Source: Jannaschia sp. S6380 (GTDB lineage: Bacteria; Pseudomonadota; Alphaproteobacteria; Rhodobacterales; Rhodobacteraceae). From it: DNA of 64,000 bases. A program made the translations under genes and the position numbers. The first letter of the stretch is position 1, and every line of letters begins with the position of its first letter. The DNA lies in assembly GCF_023015695.1 (NCBI RefSeq), contig NZ_JALKAS010000001.1, positions 248,001 through 312,000 of the forward strand. The letters run 5' to 3'. Below the pieces are notes generated by a model. That model ran no database searches and was not told the DNA's origin. It worked only from the letters and a program-made list of their open reading frames with translations. Positions 19,104-28,231 of the stretch are shown here, one piece after another.

Positions 19104-19883
19104 TCAGCTCCCGCCGAACATGTCGACGGGGGTTGGCGTGTAGCCGGCACCCTGTGCGATGAAGCGGCGCAGCTGTTCGCGCGCCTGTTCCTGGCTCGCC
19201 GCCTGTCGGGCCTGTTCGAGCGATTGCGCGCGGCCCTGGGCGGCCATCAGGGCGGTGAGGTCGGCCAGTTGCTGCGATTGCAGGGCGACGAGTTGATTGC
19301 CCGCCTGCGCTGCCTGCAGCGCGCCGGTGGCGTTCTGGCTTTGGGTGACCAGGTCGGACATGGTGGTCCGGGTCTGGTCGAGATTGCCGACGACGCCGGC
19401 CTGGGTCTTCAGCGCATCCTCGAACCCCGCGACGGAATTCTGCCAGCGTCCCCGCGCGCCTGCCACCAGTTCCGGATCGCTGAGTCCGGTGAACCCGGCC
19501 GCGTAGTCGGTATCGAAGGCGTCCTCGATGCTGGCGACGTCGTAGGCGATGCGCTGCGCCTCGCCGAGCAGGTCCTGGGTGCGCTGCACCGATTGCTGGA
19601 GCTGTGCCAGCGAGGAATGCGGCAGGCTCGCGAGGTTGCGGGCCTGGTTTACCAGCATGGCCGCCTCGTTCTGCAGCGACGCGATCTGGTTGTTGATCTG
19701 CTCCAGCGACCGGGCCGCGGTCAGCAGGTTCTCCGCGTGGTTGGTCGGATCGTAGACGATCCCGCCGAAGCCACCGCCGAAGAGCCCCGCTTGTGCCGGG
19801 GGCGGTGCGATAATCGTCGTCACGGGAAGGGCGAGCAGGGCACCGGCGAGAAGGGCGCTAGGAAGGTGTTTGGCGGTCATCAT
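19104..19883 (-). CDS. trbJ: TrbJ, VirB5-like T4SS protein
   Basis: A 259-aa secreted protein with a signal peptide (ending PAQA-GLF) and a mature, mostly alpha-helical, Gln-rich chain (HAENLLTAARSLEQINNQI opening). VirB5-type proteins sit at the pilus tip. Two consecutive ATGs lie at 19883 and 19880; the first has a GGAGAACG ribosome site. The gene overlaps the end of trbE by 26 bases. Confidence 0.9.
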   Translation of the reverse strand: MMTAKHLPSALLAGALLALPVTTIIAPPPAQAGLFGGGFGGIVYDPTNHAENLLTAARSLEQINNQIASLQNEAAMLVNQARNLASLPHSSLAQLQQSVQRTQDLLGEAQRIAYDVASIEDAFDTDYAAGFTGLSDPELVAGARGRWQNSVAGFEDALKTQAGVVGNLDQTRTTMSDLVTQSQNATGALQAAQAGNQLVALQSQQLADLTALMAAQGRAQSLEQARQAASQEQAREQLRRFIAQGAGYTPTPVDMFGGS

Positions 19884-22425
19884 CGTTCTCCTGTGATTGG
19901 TCCGGATCGGAAGGGGTCGGCCGAGCAGTTCCGCTTGTGAGTCCGATTGGCGCGGGGAGGGGATCAGCGCCGGAAACCTGCGTAGCGTCGCCATCCGGCT
20001 CGTTTGGCTCTTCGGGCAGCAGGTCGGCAGCCCAGCCGAGGCCGCGTTGGCGCAGCCAGGCGGTGGCGAATCCGGATCGGTCATGCTCCGCGACGAGATC
20101 GGAGATGGCGGTCTGATCGGCCTTGGACGACGCCGCGCAGAAGGCGAGCGCCACGTCCGAGAGCCCGAGCTCGAAGAGCCGGTTGCCGCGCCGCGACTGG
20201 CAGTAGTAATCCCGTTTCGGCGTTGCCTGGGCGATGATATCGATCTGCCGGGCGTTCAGGCCGAAGCGGTCGTAGATCGCGGCGATCTGCGGCTCCAGCG
20301 CGCGTTCGTTCGGCAGGAAGATCCGCGTCGGGCAGCTCTCGACGATGGCGGGCGCGATCGCGCTGCCGTCGATATCGGCGAGCGACTGGGTGGCGAAGAC
20401 GACGCTGGCGTTCTTCTTGCGCAGCGTCTTCAGCCATTCCTTCAGCTGCGCGCCGAAGGTCGGATCATCGAGCGCCAGCCAACCCTCGTCGATGAGAATC
20501 AGCGTCGGCGCGCCGGTCAGACGGCCTTCGATCCTGTGGAAGAGATAGGCCAGCACGGACGGGGCCGCGGCGGTGCCGATCAGCCCTTCGGTCTCGAAGG
20601 CCTGGATGTCCGCATCCCCGAGCGCCTCGGTCTCGGCGTCGAGCAACCGGCCCCAGGGGCCGTCGAGCGTGTAGGGCTGCAAGGCCTGTTTCAGGTCCGA
20701 CGATTGCAAGATGACGGCGAGGCCGGTCAGGGTGCGCTCTTCGACCGGGGCCGAGGCGAGGCTGGTGAGCGCCGACCAGATATGGTCGCGGGTGGCCGGA
20801 CCGATCTCGACCCCCTCGCGGCCGAGCAGCCCGGCGATCCAGGAAGCGGCCCAGACCCGCTCGGACTCCTCGTCGATCCGCGCCAGCGGCTGCAGCGAGA
20901 CGGGCAGGGCGTCCTCGCCCGAGATAGCGCCGCCGAGATCGTGCCAATCGCCGCCCATGGCCAGCGCCGCCGCACGGATCGAGCCCCCGAAATCGAAGGC
21001 GAAGACCTGGGCGCCTGGATAGCGGCGGAACTGCAACGCCATGAGCGCCAGAAGAACGCTCTTGCCCGCTCCGGTCGGCCCGACGATGAGGCCGTGGCCG
21101 ACATCGCCGACATGGGTCGAGAAGCGAAACGGCGTGGCGCCCGCGGTCTGCGCGTGGAAGAGGGGCGGTCCGTCCAGGTGATCGTTCCGGGCGGGTCCCG
21201 CCCAGACGGCCGAGAGCGGGATCATGTGGGCGAGGTTCAGTGTCGAGATCGGCGGCTGGCGCACGTTCGCATAGAGATGGCCGGGCAGGGAGCCGAGCCA
21301 GGCCTCGACGGCGTTGACGCCCTCGCGGATGATCGTGAAGTCGCGGCCCTGGACGACCTTCTCGGCGATGCGGAGCTGTTCGTCCGCCACTTGGGGGTGC
21401 GGGTCCATCACCGTGAGCGTCGCGGTGACATAGGCCCAGCCGGCGATGTCCGCGCCGAGTTCCTGCAGTGCCTCGTCGGCATCGACCGCCTTGTTGGCCG
21501 CGTCCGAATCCAGGAGCGTCGAGGCCTCGTTGGTCATGATCTCCTTGAGGATCGCGCCGATGCCCTTGCGCTTGGCGAACCATTGGCGGCGAATGCGGGT
21601 GAGGAGCCGCGTGGCGTCGGTCTTGTCGAGGAAGATCGCCCGGGTCGACCAGCGATAGGGAAAGGCGAGCCGGTTGAGGTCGTCGAGGATGCCGGGGAAG
21701 GTCGCCGACGGAAACCCGATGATCGAGAGCGTCCCGATATGGTGGGCGCCAAGGCGCGGCTCCAGCCCTCCGGTGAAGCGCGTGTCGGCCAGCAGCGCGT
21801 CGAGATGCATCGGCGTCTCCGGAACGCGGACGCTCTGCGGAACCGGCGAGACGCAGCCGTGGAGATAGGTGAGCGTCTCGGCATCCGTCAGCCATGCAGC
21901 TTCCGGGAAGACGCCTTGCAATAGGTCGAGTAGCCGGTCAGAGCGGTCGACGAAACCGGCGAGCGCTTCGGCGGTCTTCGAGCCGGCCGCGCGGTCGCGG
22001 CCCTCGTAGAGCCAGCCCTCGGCGCGGGACGCGTCCTCGGCGGGCGGCAGCCAGACGATCGTGAGGACATACCGGCTCTCGAAATGGGCCTGCTCCTCTT
22101 CGAACTGCGCCTTCCGTTCGGCCTCGACCAATGCGGACACCGGATCGGGAAATGTGCTCTCGGGATAATCCTTCGCCGGAATGCGCCGGGCTTCCGTGAA
22201 AAGCGTCCAACCGGAGCCGAGGCGTCTGAGCGCCCCATTGAGCCGGGACGATGCGGCGACCAGTTCGGCGGGCGTGGCCGAGTCCAGATCGGGACCCCGA
22301 AACCGCGCCGAACGCTGCAGCGAGCCGTCCTTGTTCAAAACGACACCCTCACCGACCAGCGCCGCCCAAGGCAGGAAATCCGCCAGCAGGCGCGGCTTGG
22401 AGCGGTACTCGGCGAGGTTCAGCAT
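19858..22425 (-). CDS. trbE: TrbE, VirB4-like T4SS ATPase
   Basis: An 855-aa ATPase powering pilus assembly and DNA transfer at the inner membrane. An N-terminal CagE/TrbE/VirB domain (about 180-400) precedes the P-loop domain with Walker A GPTGAGKS (about 435-445), Walker B ILIDEGWLAL and a downstream VFATQS sensor. The C-terminal 50 residues are acidic and divergent. It is 3 bases from trbD. Confidence 0.94.
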   Translation of the reverse strand: MLNLAEYRSKPRLLADFLPWAALVGEGVVLNKDGSLQRSARFRGPDLDSATPAELVAASSRLNGALRRLGSGWTLFTEARRIPAKDYPESTFPDPVSALVEAERKAQFEEEQAHFESRYVLTIVWLPPAEDASRAEGWLYEGRDRAAGSKTAEALAGFVDRSDRLLDLLQGVFPEAAWLTDAETLTYLHGCVSPVPQSVRVPETPMHLDALLADTRFTGGLEPRLGAHHIGTLSIIGFPSATFPGILDDLNRLAFPYRWSTRAIFLDKTDATRLLTRIRRQWFAKRKGIGAILKEIMTNEASTLLDSDAANKAVDADEALQELGADIAGWAYVTATLTVMDPHPQVADEQLRIAEKVVQGRDFTIIREGVNAVEAWLGSLPGHLYANVRQPPISTLNLAHMIPLSAVWAGPARNDHLDGPPLFHAQTAGATPFRFSTHVGDVGHGLIVGPTGAGKSVLLALMALQFRRYPGAQVFAFDFGGSIRAAALAMGGDWHDLGGAISGEDALPVSLQPLARIDEESERVWAASWIAGLLGREGVEIGPATRDHIWSALTSLASAPVEERTLTGLAVILQSSDLKQALQPYTLDGPWGRLLDAETEALGDADIQAFETEGLIGTAAAPSVLAYLFHRIEGRLTGAPTLILIDEGWLALDDPTFGAQLKEWLKTLRKKNASVVFATQSLADIDGSAIAPAIVESCPTRIFLPNERALEPQIAAIYDRFGLNARQIDIIAQATPKRDYYCQSRRGNRLFELGLSDVALAFCAASSKADQTAISDLVAEHDRSGFATAWLRQRGLGWAADLLPEEPNEPDGDATQVSGADPLPAPIGLTSGTARPTPSDPDQSQENDDDRQTPS

Positions 22426-22428
22426 GGC

Positions 22429-22713
22429 TCAGACCCGGAGATGCGCGGGATAGCGCAGATGGCGGCGCACCACGTCGACGAATTGCGCGTCGCGCTTCGC
22501 GGCCCAGACGGCGGCGAGATGCCCGGCCAGCCAGAGCAGGAGGCCGACGATCCAGAGGCGCAGGCCGAGCCCGACCGCCGCGGCGAGCGTGCCGTTGGCG
22601 ATGGCGATGGTGCGGGGGGCTCCGGCCAACAGGATCGGCTCGGTTAACGCGCGATGCACCGGCGCGAAGAAGCCGGGGATGTGGTCGGACCCCTGCCATT
22701 CGCTACCACTCAT
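22429..22713 (-). CDS. trbD: TrbD, VirB3-like T4SS protein
   Basis: A 94-aa inner-membrane protein with two closely spaced hydrophobic helices (about 38-66) and a conserved PVHRALTEPILLAGAPR opening typical of TrbD. It lies between trbC (66-base gap) and trbE (3-base gap), the standard order. Confidence 0.9.
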   Translation of the reverse strand: MSGSEWQGSDHIPGFFAPVHRALTEPILLAGAPRTIAIANGTLAAAVGLGLRLWIVGLLLWLAGHLAAVWAAKRDAQFVDVVRRHLRYPAHLRV

Positions 22714-22779
22714 GGCGTTTCTCCCTCGGAAGGCTCCACCGAAGCCTTCCGTTCAGCCGAGCTAAACCGGTCGTCACCA

Positions 22780-23100
22780 TCAGATCAGGACCCCGCCGCC
22801 GAAGGAGAAGAAGGAGAGAAAGAAGCTCGACGCCGCGAAGGCGATGGAAAGGCCGAAGACGATCTGTACGAGGCGCCGCGCGCCGCCGGAGCTGTCGCCG
22901 AAAGCGAGCGTCAGGCCGGTGATGATGATGATCATGACCGCGACGATCTTGGCGACCGGGCCCTCGATCGATTCCAGGATCGCCTGCAGCGGCGCTTCCC
23001 AGGGCATGCTCGAGCCCGCGGCGTGCGCGGGCGAGGACATCAACGCAACGGTCAGGGCGGCAGATGCTGCGGCAAGATGATGGTTCAGTAAGCGGATCAT
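22780..23100 (-). CDS. trbC: TrbC, VirB2-like pilin
   Basis: A 106-aa prepilin with a signal peptide (cleavage near AHA-AGS) and two hydrophobic segments (about 49-67 and 79-98) that remain in the mature pilin. The start at 23100 overlaps the trbB stop by 4 bases (ATGA). RP4 TrbC is processed by TraF; a TraF-type peptidase is encoded at 37178-37684. Confidence 0.9.
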   Translation of the reverse strand: MIRLLNHHLAAASAALTVALMSSPAHAAGSSMPWEAPLQAILESIEGPVAKIVAVMIIIITGLTLAFGDSSGGARRLVQIVFGLSIAFAASSFFLSFFSFGGGVLI

Positions 23101-24080
23101 GACGGATCTCCGAGAGGGGCAGGGACGAGGGGCGCGAGGGCATAGTCGCCGGTGGCCGTGAGACCGGTGACGGACGCGAGCTCGACGAGACGCCGCCTGC
23201 CGCCACGACCTTCGAGCATCGCGATGACGTCGATCGTCTCGGCGATCAGCGCCCGGGAGACCGTGACGACCGCCTCCTGGATGAGCTGTTCGAGGCGGCG
23301 CAGCGCACCAAGCGCGGAGCCCGCATGGATCGTGCCGATGCCGCCGGGATGTCCGGTGCCCCAGGCCTTCAGCAGATCGAGGGCCTCGGGACCGCGGACC
23401 TCGCCGATCGGGATTCGGTCGGGGCGCAGGCGCAGCGACGACCGCACCAGATCGGAGAGCGAACAGACGCCGTCCTTGGTGCGCAGGCTGACGAGGTTGG
23501 GCGCTGCGCATTGCAGCTCGCGCGTGTCCTCGATCAACACGACGCGGTCGGCGGTCTTGGCGACTTCGGCGAGCAAAGCATTGGTCAGGGTCGTCTTGCC
23601 GGTCGAGGTGCCGCCGGCGACGAGGATGTTCTTGCGGGACGCGACCGCCAGCCGGAGCGCCTCGGCCTGCTCGCTCGCCATGATGCCGGACCCGACGTAG
23701 TCCTCCAGCCGGAACACCGCCACGGCGGGCTTGCGGATCGCGAAGCTCGGTGCCGAGACCACGGGCGGTAGCAGGCCCTCGAAGCGCTCGCCGGTCTCCG
23801 GCAGCTCCGCTGACACCCGTGGCGCTCTCGCATGGACCTCGACGCCGACATGGTGCGCGACGAGGCGGACGATGCGCTCGCCATCCGCCGCCGACAGCGT
23901 GTCGTTCGTCGGCGACAGGCCCGATCCGAGCCGGTCGACCCAAAGCATTCCATCCGGGTTGAGCATCACCTCGACGGTCTCGGGATCGTCGAGGAAGGCG
24001 GCGACGGCGGGTCCGAGGGCCGTGCGCAGCATGCGCGCGCCCCGGCTCGCCGCCTCGGTTCGAAAAGGATGGATGCCCAT
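23097..24080 (-). CDS. trbB: TrbB, VirB11-like T4SS ATPase
   Basis: A 327-aa hexameric secretion ATPase and first gene of the operon. Walker A is GGTSTGKTT (about 156-164), Asp box LIEDTRELQ, Walker B region [14 protein letters not shown] and His box [13 protein letters not shown]. It works with TrbE and TraG at the base of the channel. No convincing sigma-70 promoter is visible immediately upstream. Confidence 0.94.
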   Translation of the reverse strand: MGIHPFRTEAASRGARMLRTALGPAVAAFLDDPETVEVMLNPDGMLWVDRLGSGLSPTNDTLSAADGERIVRLVAHHVGVEVHARAPRVSAELPETGERFEGLLPPVVSAPSFAIRKPAVAVFRLEDYVGSGIMASEQAEALRLAVASRKNILVAGGTSTGKTTLTNALLAEVAKTADRVVLIEDTRELQCAAPNLVSLRTKDGVCSLSDLVRSSLRLRPDRIPIGEVRGPEALDLLKAWGTGHPGGIGTIHAGSALGALRRLEQLIQEAVVTVSRALIAETIDVIAMLEGRGGRRRLVELASVTGLTATGDYALAPLVPAPLGDPS

Positions 24081-24638
24081 GCGCGTCCCCGGAGATCAGA
24101 CCGGTCGCGTCCTGCGTCCGGCGTTCGGGGTCGAGTAGAAGGGGCACGAAATGCGCCGGATCAACAGGAGGATGGCGGGGGTAGGGCTCTGGCGTGGAAC
24201 GGCAGGGAAACGGCGGAGTTGGAGGCTTCAGTCACATGGGTTGCTGTACCGTGCGGTAGACTGGATCGCTTCTTACGTGCCCGAATTGGGCCGAAAGCGG
24301 ACATGCATGACCGGCTGCACCAAATCAGAGAGCGGACACCGCGAATGAAAACGGTGCGCAATGGAACAGTCCTGTGCAATTCCAACGGTCGCTTTCGGCG
24401 GAATGCAACGCATTTCTCATTTCTGACATATCGGTTGCAATTCGAGTTTCATGCCACAACGCCGATCTATGCTCCTATCGACCGATAAATCCGCATTTAC
24501 GAGACGATTGAGGCGCCGTATGATCTAGCGTATAATGTAAAGAAGTATGAATGACGTCGAAATATACGCTATTATATAACATTTTAGCACACGAACCGAT
24601 AAATTCCTTGAAGACATTGCTCGTTAACAACGGTGAGC
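24081..24638. other. 558-bp intergenic region between trbB and the restriction gene
   Basis: No credible gene. The trbB-proximal half (to about 24,240) is G+C-rich like the backbone. The distal half becomes AT-rich, especially 24,480-24,600, marking the left edge of the lower-GC island. A 5-bp-arm palindrome TACCG-TG-CGGTA lies at 24,247-24,258. The region must hold the trb promoter (leftward) and the end of the restriction gene transcript, but no clear -10/-35 pair or terminator is visible. Confidence 0.5.
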
Positions 24639-25823
24639 TCATCGTGCCTCTAGGGGATAGTTGATACGAAGCCACGCTAGAACAGCAGCGCGATTACCGT
24701 AGCCATGATTTTTGAGCAGCGCCACTATGTCGGCAGCCGCTATCACGACGATTGGATGTCGGTCCTCTTTGATTTCCTGATATGCCTGTCGGTCCACATA
24801 GCTAGTCGTAACCAAGATGCCGAACTGCCGGTGCCTTAGCCGCGAGATCAGTCTGGACATCGGGCGGACGCCCACGCTGCTGTTTGGCGCGTGGCATTTT
24901 GCTTCCAGCGCGAAGTCCACTAGGATTGCTGAAGGACCAGTGCCAATCCGCAGTTGTCCTATTGCGTCACGACCGCCGTCGCGTGAGGGCCTAGTCACAT
25001 CGATGCTAGCAATATCGGGCATCATCAGTCTTGCCAGTCCGGCGGCGCAGTATTCGAAGTCGTATGGGTTATTCTGAAAATACTGGTGGAGACATTCGAT
25101 CACATTGCGGCCTTCCGGGCTCGTCGGTAGCTGTTCATCCTTCGTTCTGTATTCAAGCGACCGGGTTGCCTGCAGCGGGCGGAAACTACCGCGATCCACC
25201 CAGTCCCGCCAGACCTGCGGAGCATTCGCGGAGTGGGCGTTGCCATTGATGATGTCGGTGACCCAGGCCCTGCTGATGACAGGTGCATCCAAAACAGTGA
25301 GCCGTGCCCGATAGTTCTGGAATCGCGCGCCCTCGGCGGTCTTCCAGACCGCCACCAAGTCCTCCGATGAAGTCAGGCTGGCCACGCCGGGAACAGCGAG
25401 GCCAACGAAACGGAAATCACGCCACTCGCCGGTGCTGGTGAAGATAAATATGGGAGGGACCTTCCGACGCTCCTCTGGACCGGCATGCGCCTGATCGAAG
25501 ATCTGACGCAGGAGCTCGTTTCCGTTTCGCGGTGTCTCGTGGAGCGGACGTCCAGGCCGCTTATTATCACCGTAGTAGGTGAATACGCCGGTCTCCTGGT
25601 CGAGCAGGTCTGGCCAGTCCGGGTCCTTTAGCGACGAGGTCAGAGCGACCATTTCCAACGACTTGAGGCTACCACGATACCTAAAACCACCGCTGTTGCT
25701 AACATTGATCAGGCGCGGCAGAGGTTCGTCGCCGGCATTCCCCAGCCGGCCGCTCTGGTAGATCGCATCGACATGGAGGTCGACCTGCTCCAGTTCGGAA
25801 AAGGAGATGATCTCATCAACCAC
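24639..25823 (-). CDS. restriction endonuclease, Mrr-like catalytic domain with AspBHI-type N terminus
   Basis: A 394-aa nuclease. The C-terminal third (about 245-394) is an Mrr-like PD-(D/E)xK domain: DGGRD (Asp at 282) and EAKC (Glu307, Lys309), followed by GILVTTSYV and a final helix with ADIVALL. The N-terminal two thirds resemble the SRA-like domain of AspBHI, a modification-dependent enzyme recognising 5-methylcytosine; this match is from memory. It is divergent from an operon with a C5-cytosine methyltransferase. It could be the cognate type II enzyme or a methyl-dependent nuclease for foreign modified DNA. Base composition is clearly more AT-rich than the flanking trb genes. Confidence 0.72.
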   Translation of the reverse strand: MVDEIISFSELEQVDLHVDAIYQSGRLGNAGDEPLPRLINVSNSGGFRYRGSLKSLEMVALTSSLKDPDWPDLLDQETGVFTYYGDNKRPGRPLHETPRNGNELLRQIFDQAHAGPEERRKVPPIFIFTSTGEWRDFRFVGLAVPGVASLTSSEDLVAVWKTAEGARFQNYRARLTVLDAPVISRAWVTDIINGNAHSANAPQVWRDWVDRGSFRPLQATRSLEYRTKDEQLPTSPEGRNVIECLHQYFQNNPYDFEYCAAGLARLMMPDIASIDVTRPSRDGGRDAIGQLRIGTGPSAILVDFALEAKCHAPNSSVGVRPMSRLISRLRHRQFGILVTTSYVDRQAYQEIKEDRHPIVVIAAADIVALLKNHGYGNRAAVLAWLRINYPLEAR

Positions 25824-25922
25824 GTCTTAAATTCCTAGTTTTCAAGAGTTTCCTCTCGATCGTCGGTTGGTGCTCGAAGCTGGTCCCCGCGCCACAGCTA
25901 TGCACAAAATTGCGTATCTCTG

Positions 25923-25967
25923 TTGAGTTCTGCACATGCTGTCTTATAGTACGGTACAAACGGAGGT
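25923..25967 (+). promoter_or_regulatory. promoter and ribosome site of the methyltransferase operon
   Basis: TTGAGT (25923-25928) and TATAGT (25945-25950), 16 bp apart, form a good sigma-70 promoter. GTACGGTAC (25949-25957), a symmetric element on the -10/start-site junction, is a candidate operator. GGAGGT (25962-25967) sits 8 bases before the ATG at 25976. The restriction gene starts on the other strand at 25823, so the 150-bp gap is a divergent control region. Confidence 0.6.
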
Positions 25968-25975
25968 AAGCGCAA

Positions 25976-26161
25976 ATGGGCAGCCCAGTACGAATTCAGG
26001 TACTCATGCCGAAGGAGGAAGCGGACCGTTTCGGAGCTTATTGCCGTGAGAAGGGGTTTAAGAAATCACCGCTGATTGTGCGGCTCATCCGCGAACACAT
26101 GGATCAGACTGATTACCGGACCCAACGCAGCCTGTTTGATGATAGTGGTAAGAGACGTTGA
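25976..26161 (+). CDS. small ribbon-helix-helix-like protein, possible R-M controller
   Basis: A 61-aa protein. VRIQVLMPKEEADRF reads as the beta strand and first helix of an RHH (CopG/Arc) domain and FKKSPLIVRLIREHM as the second helix. The tail is polar (RSLFDDSGKRR). It has a near-perfect ribosome site. Its stop overlaps the TTG start of the methyltransferase gene. Small DNA-binding proteins in this position often time expression of methylase and nuclease; that role is inference. Confidence 0.6.
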   Translation: MGSPVRIQVLMPKEEADRFGAYCREKGFKKSPLIVRLIREHMDQTDYRTQRSLFDDSGKRR

Positions 26162-27669
26162 CGGAGTTGGCGGACTCAGCAATTGAGCAGAAGCTGGCAA
26201 GACTGGGCATGGGGGCGGCTCCTAGGGTGCTGGATCTTTTTTCCGGATGTGGTGGGCTGTCTTTAGGTTTTCACAAGGCTGGTTTTGAAATCACTGCAGC
26301 GGTCGAGAGCAATCCGGTCGCAGCTGCCTCGCATGCACGGAATTTTCATGCAGGCGATAGTCGGCATGCTCAAGCGCTGGATATTACGCAAGTAAAACCG
26401 AGTCAGCTAGCATCCAGACTCGGTCTGGGCCGCGTCACAGACGCGGTTGATGTAATCATCGGCGGCCCCCCCTGCCAGGCATTTGCCCGGGTCGGTCGTT
26501 CGAAGCTACGGGAAATAGACGACGATCCGGAGGCCTTCCGTCACGATCCTCGCGCGAAACTGTTTGCCCCTTACCTCGACTATGTTCGCGCTTTCAGGCC
26601 GCTGGCCCTGCTGATGGAGAATGTCCCTGATGCTATGAACTTTGGGGGGAAAAACATTCCGCAAGAGGTTTGCGAGATTCTAATAAACCAGGGTTATATA
26701 TGTGCTTACACCCTGCTCAACGCCGCCTTCTATGGGGTGCCGCAGATGCGCGAGCGGATGTTCTTGATCGCCTTTCGCCGCGAGATAGCGAATGAAATCG
26801 CCTTCCCGGCGCCTGTGAGTTGGATTGACCTGCCAGCGGGCTATACTGGCTCCCGAAACGTCGCGCTGAAGTTGATCACAGCGAAACGCAGGACTGATGA
26901 AGTCTGCAATTATGTTGACCCACCTGAGGCAGATGGTCTGCTGCCGTCCGCCGTCACAGCTCATGACGCTATTGGGGATCTGCCGGAGATCCGTGCACTC
27001 GATCTGCTTGGTTGCGGTGTTCTTAAGCGAGGAGCGCGCCGCCTCGATGAGCTCTTGGCCTATGATCCAGGGCGTCCCGTATCAGCTTACGTGCGGGAGA
27101 TGAAGGAATGGTCAGGATTTGAGGCTGGGGCCGGGATTTCCGATCACGTCATTCGCTATCTGCCTCGGGACTATAAAATATTTGCTGGCATGAAGCCGGG
27201 CGATCAGTATCCGCAAGCTCGAGCCTACGCGCTTGCATTATTCGAGGATGGTGTCGCGGAGGCCAAACGGCGGGGGAGGAACATCAGGGCCGGCTCCGCC
27301 GAGTACGACGATCTTCGCCGAAAAACTGTTCCGCCATATGACCATACGAAGTTTCCCAACAAGTGGCGGAAAATGTGGCGAGACACACCGGCACGCACGA
27401 TCATGGCTCATCTGGGTAAGGACAGTTACAGCCATATACACTACGATAGTGATCAGGCGCGGACAATCTCGGTCCGTGAAGCAGCTAGGTTGCAATCCTT
27501 CCCGGACGGTTTCGTTTTTGAAGGTGCAATGAACCAAGCTTTCCAGCAGATCGGCAATGCTGTTCCGCCACTGATGGCCTTTGCCTTGGCGAAAGTAATG
27601 AAGAATACACTCAGCGACGCGCGAAGCGTTCGCCGCGCAAACGAGCTCGTGCTCGGCGCGACCGGTTGA
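26158..27669 (+). CDS. dcm: DNA (cytosine-5) methyltransferase
   Basis: A 503-aa C5-cytosine methyltransferase. Motif I is DLFSGCGGLSLGF (about 26-38), motif IV GGPPCQAFARVG with nucleophile Cys106, motif VI ENV (154-156), motif VIII QMRERMFL (196-203), and motifs IX-X are REAARLQSFP and QIGNAVPP near the C terminus. The target recognition domain is about residues 240-440 and its sequence specificity cannot be read. The TTG start at 26158 overlaps the previous stop; an ATG at 26209 (MGAAPRVLDLF) is the alternative. It methylates host DNA against the neighbouring nuclease. Confidence 0.92.
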   Translation: MTELADSAIEQKLARLGMGAAPRVLDLFSGCGGLSLGFHKAGFEITAAVESNPVAAASHARNFHAGDSRHAQALDITQVKPSQLASRLGLGRVTDAVDVIIGGPPCQAFARVGRSKLREIDDDPEAFRHDPRAKLFAPYLDYVRAFRPLALLMENVPDAMNFGGKNIPQEVCEILINQGYICAYTLLNAAFYGVPQMRERMFLIAFRREIANEIAFPAPVSWIDLPAGYTGSRNVALKLITAKRRTDEVCNYVDPPEADGLLPSAVTAHDAIGDLPEIRALDLLGCGVLKRGARRLDELLAYDPGRPVSAYVREMKEWSGFEAGAGISDHVIRYLPRDYKIFAGMKPGDQYPQARAYALALFEDGVAEAKRRGRNIRAGSAEYDDLRRKTVPPYDHTKFPNKWRKMWRDTPARTIMAHLGKDSYSHIHYDSDQARTISVREAARLQSFPDGFVFEGAMNQAFQQIGNAVPPLMAFALAKVMKNTLSDARSVRRANELVLGATG

Positions 27670-27676
27670 GGTGCGA

Positions 27677-28231
27677 ATGACAGATGTGCACACGCCAGAG
27701 CGGCGACGGCATAACATGCAAAGCGTGCGAGGACGGGACACCAAGCCCGAAATGCTGATTCGGAGCGGCCTGCATGCCAGAGGCCTGCGATATCGGCTGC
27801 ATCATAGAGGCCTGCCTGGGAAACCGGATCTAGTCTTCCCGAAACACCGAGCATTGATCTTGGTCCACGGATGCTTCTGGCATGGTCATGCCTGTCCGTT
27901 ATTCAAGTGGCCGAAGACCCGACAGGAATTTTGGCATGAGAAAATTGAAGGTAATCGAACTCGAGATCGGCGCACGATTGAAGCGCTGCATCAAGCCGGC
28001 TGGCGAATTCTTATAGTCTGGGAATGCTCGATGCGTGGCCCAAAGCGGCTTGTGTTACAGGACCTTCTGAATGAGGCCGAACATTTCGTTGCGCAGAGTG
28101 AGCGGACGTTTCGATCTCTTGCAGGAAGTGAAGCTACAGGGGGAAGTAGCGAGAAAAGCTCTCGGTTCTCAATTAATGCTAGACCAGAAAGTATCTGTAG
28201 CGAGAAAGTGAGAAAAAATGGGACGAACTGA
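27677..28231 (+). CDS. vsr: very short patch repair (Vsr) endonuclease
   Basis: A 184-aa Vsr nuclease that nicks T:G mismatches left by deamination of 5-methylcytosine. Family hallmarks are DVHTPERRRHNM, the GRDTKPE segment, GKPDLVF with the catalytic Asp, and the FWHGHACP zinc/His motif. The last 50 residues beyond the core are low-complexity. ATG at 27677 with GAGGTG before it is chosen over GTG at 27671. It follows dcm by 7 bases and overlaps the next gene by 14 bases. Confidence 0.9.
   Translation: MTDVHTPERRRHNMQSVRGRDTKPEMLIRSGLHARGLRYRLHHRGLPGKPDLVFPKHRALILVHGCFWHGHACPLFKWPKTRQEFWHEKIEGNRTRDRRTIEALHQAGWRILIVWECSMRGPKRLVLQDLLNEAEHFVAQSERTFRSLAGSEATGGSSEKSSRFSINARPESICSEKVRKNGTN

Noticed and set aside
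24247..24258. TACCG-TG-CGGTA palindrome as a quorum-sensing (lux/tra box) site for trb
   Set aside because: Arms are only 5 bp, no LuxR/TraR or synthase gene is in the window, and it is 167 bases from trbB without a promoter.
24161..24675. Short open frames between trbB and the restriction gene
   Set aside because: They lack ribosome sites and motifs, and one overlaps the end of the nuclease gene.
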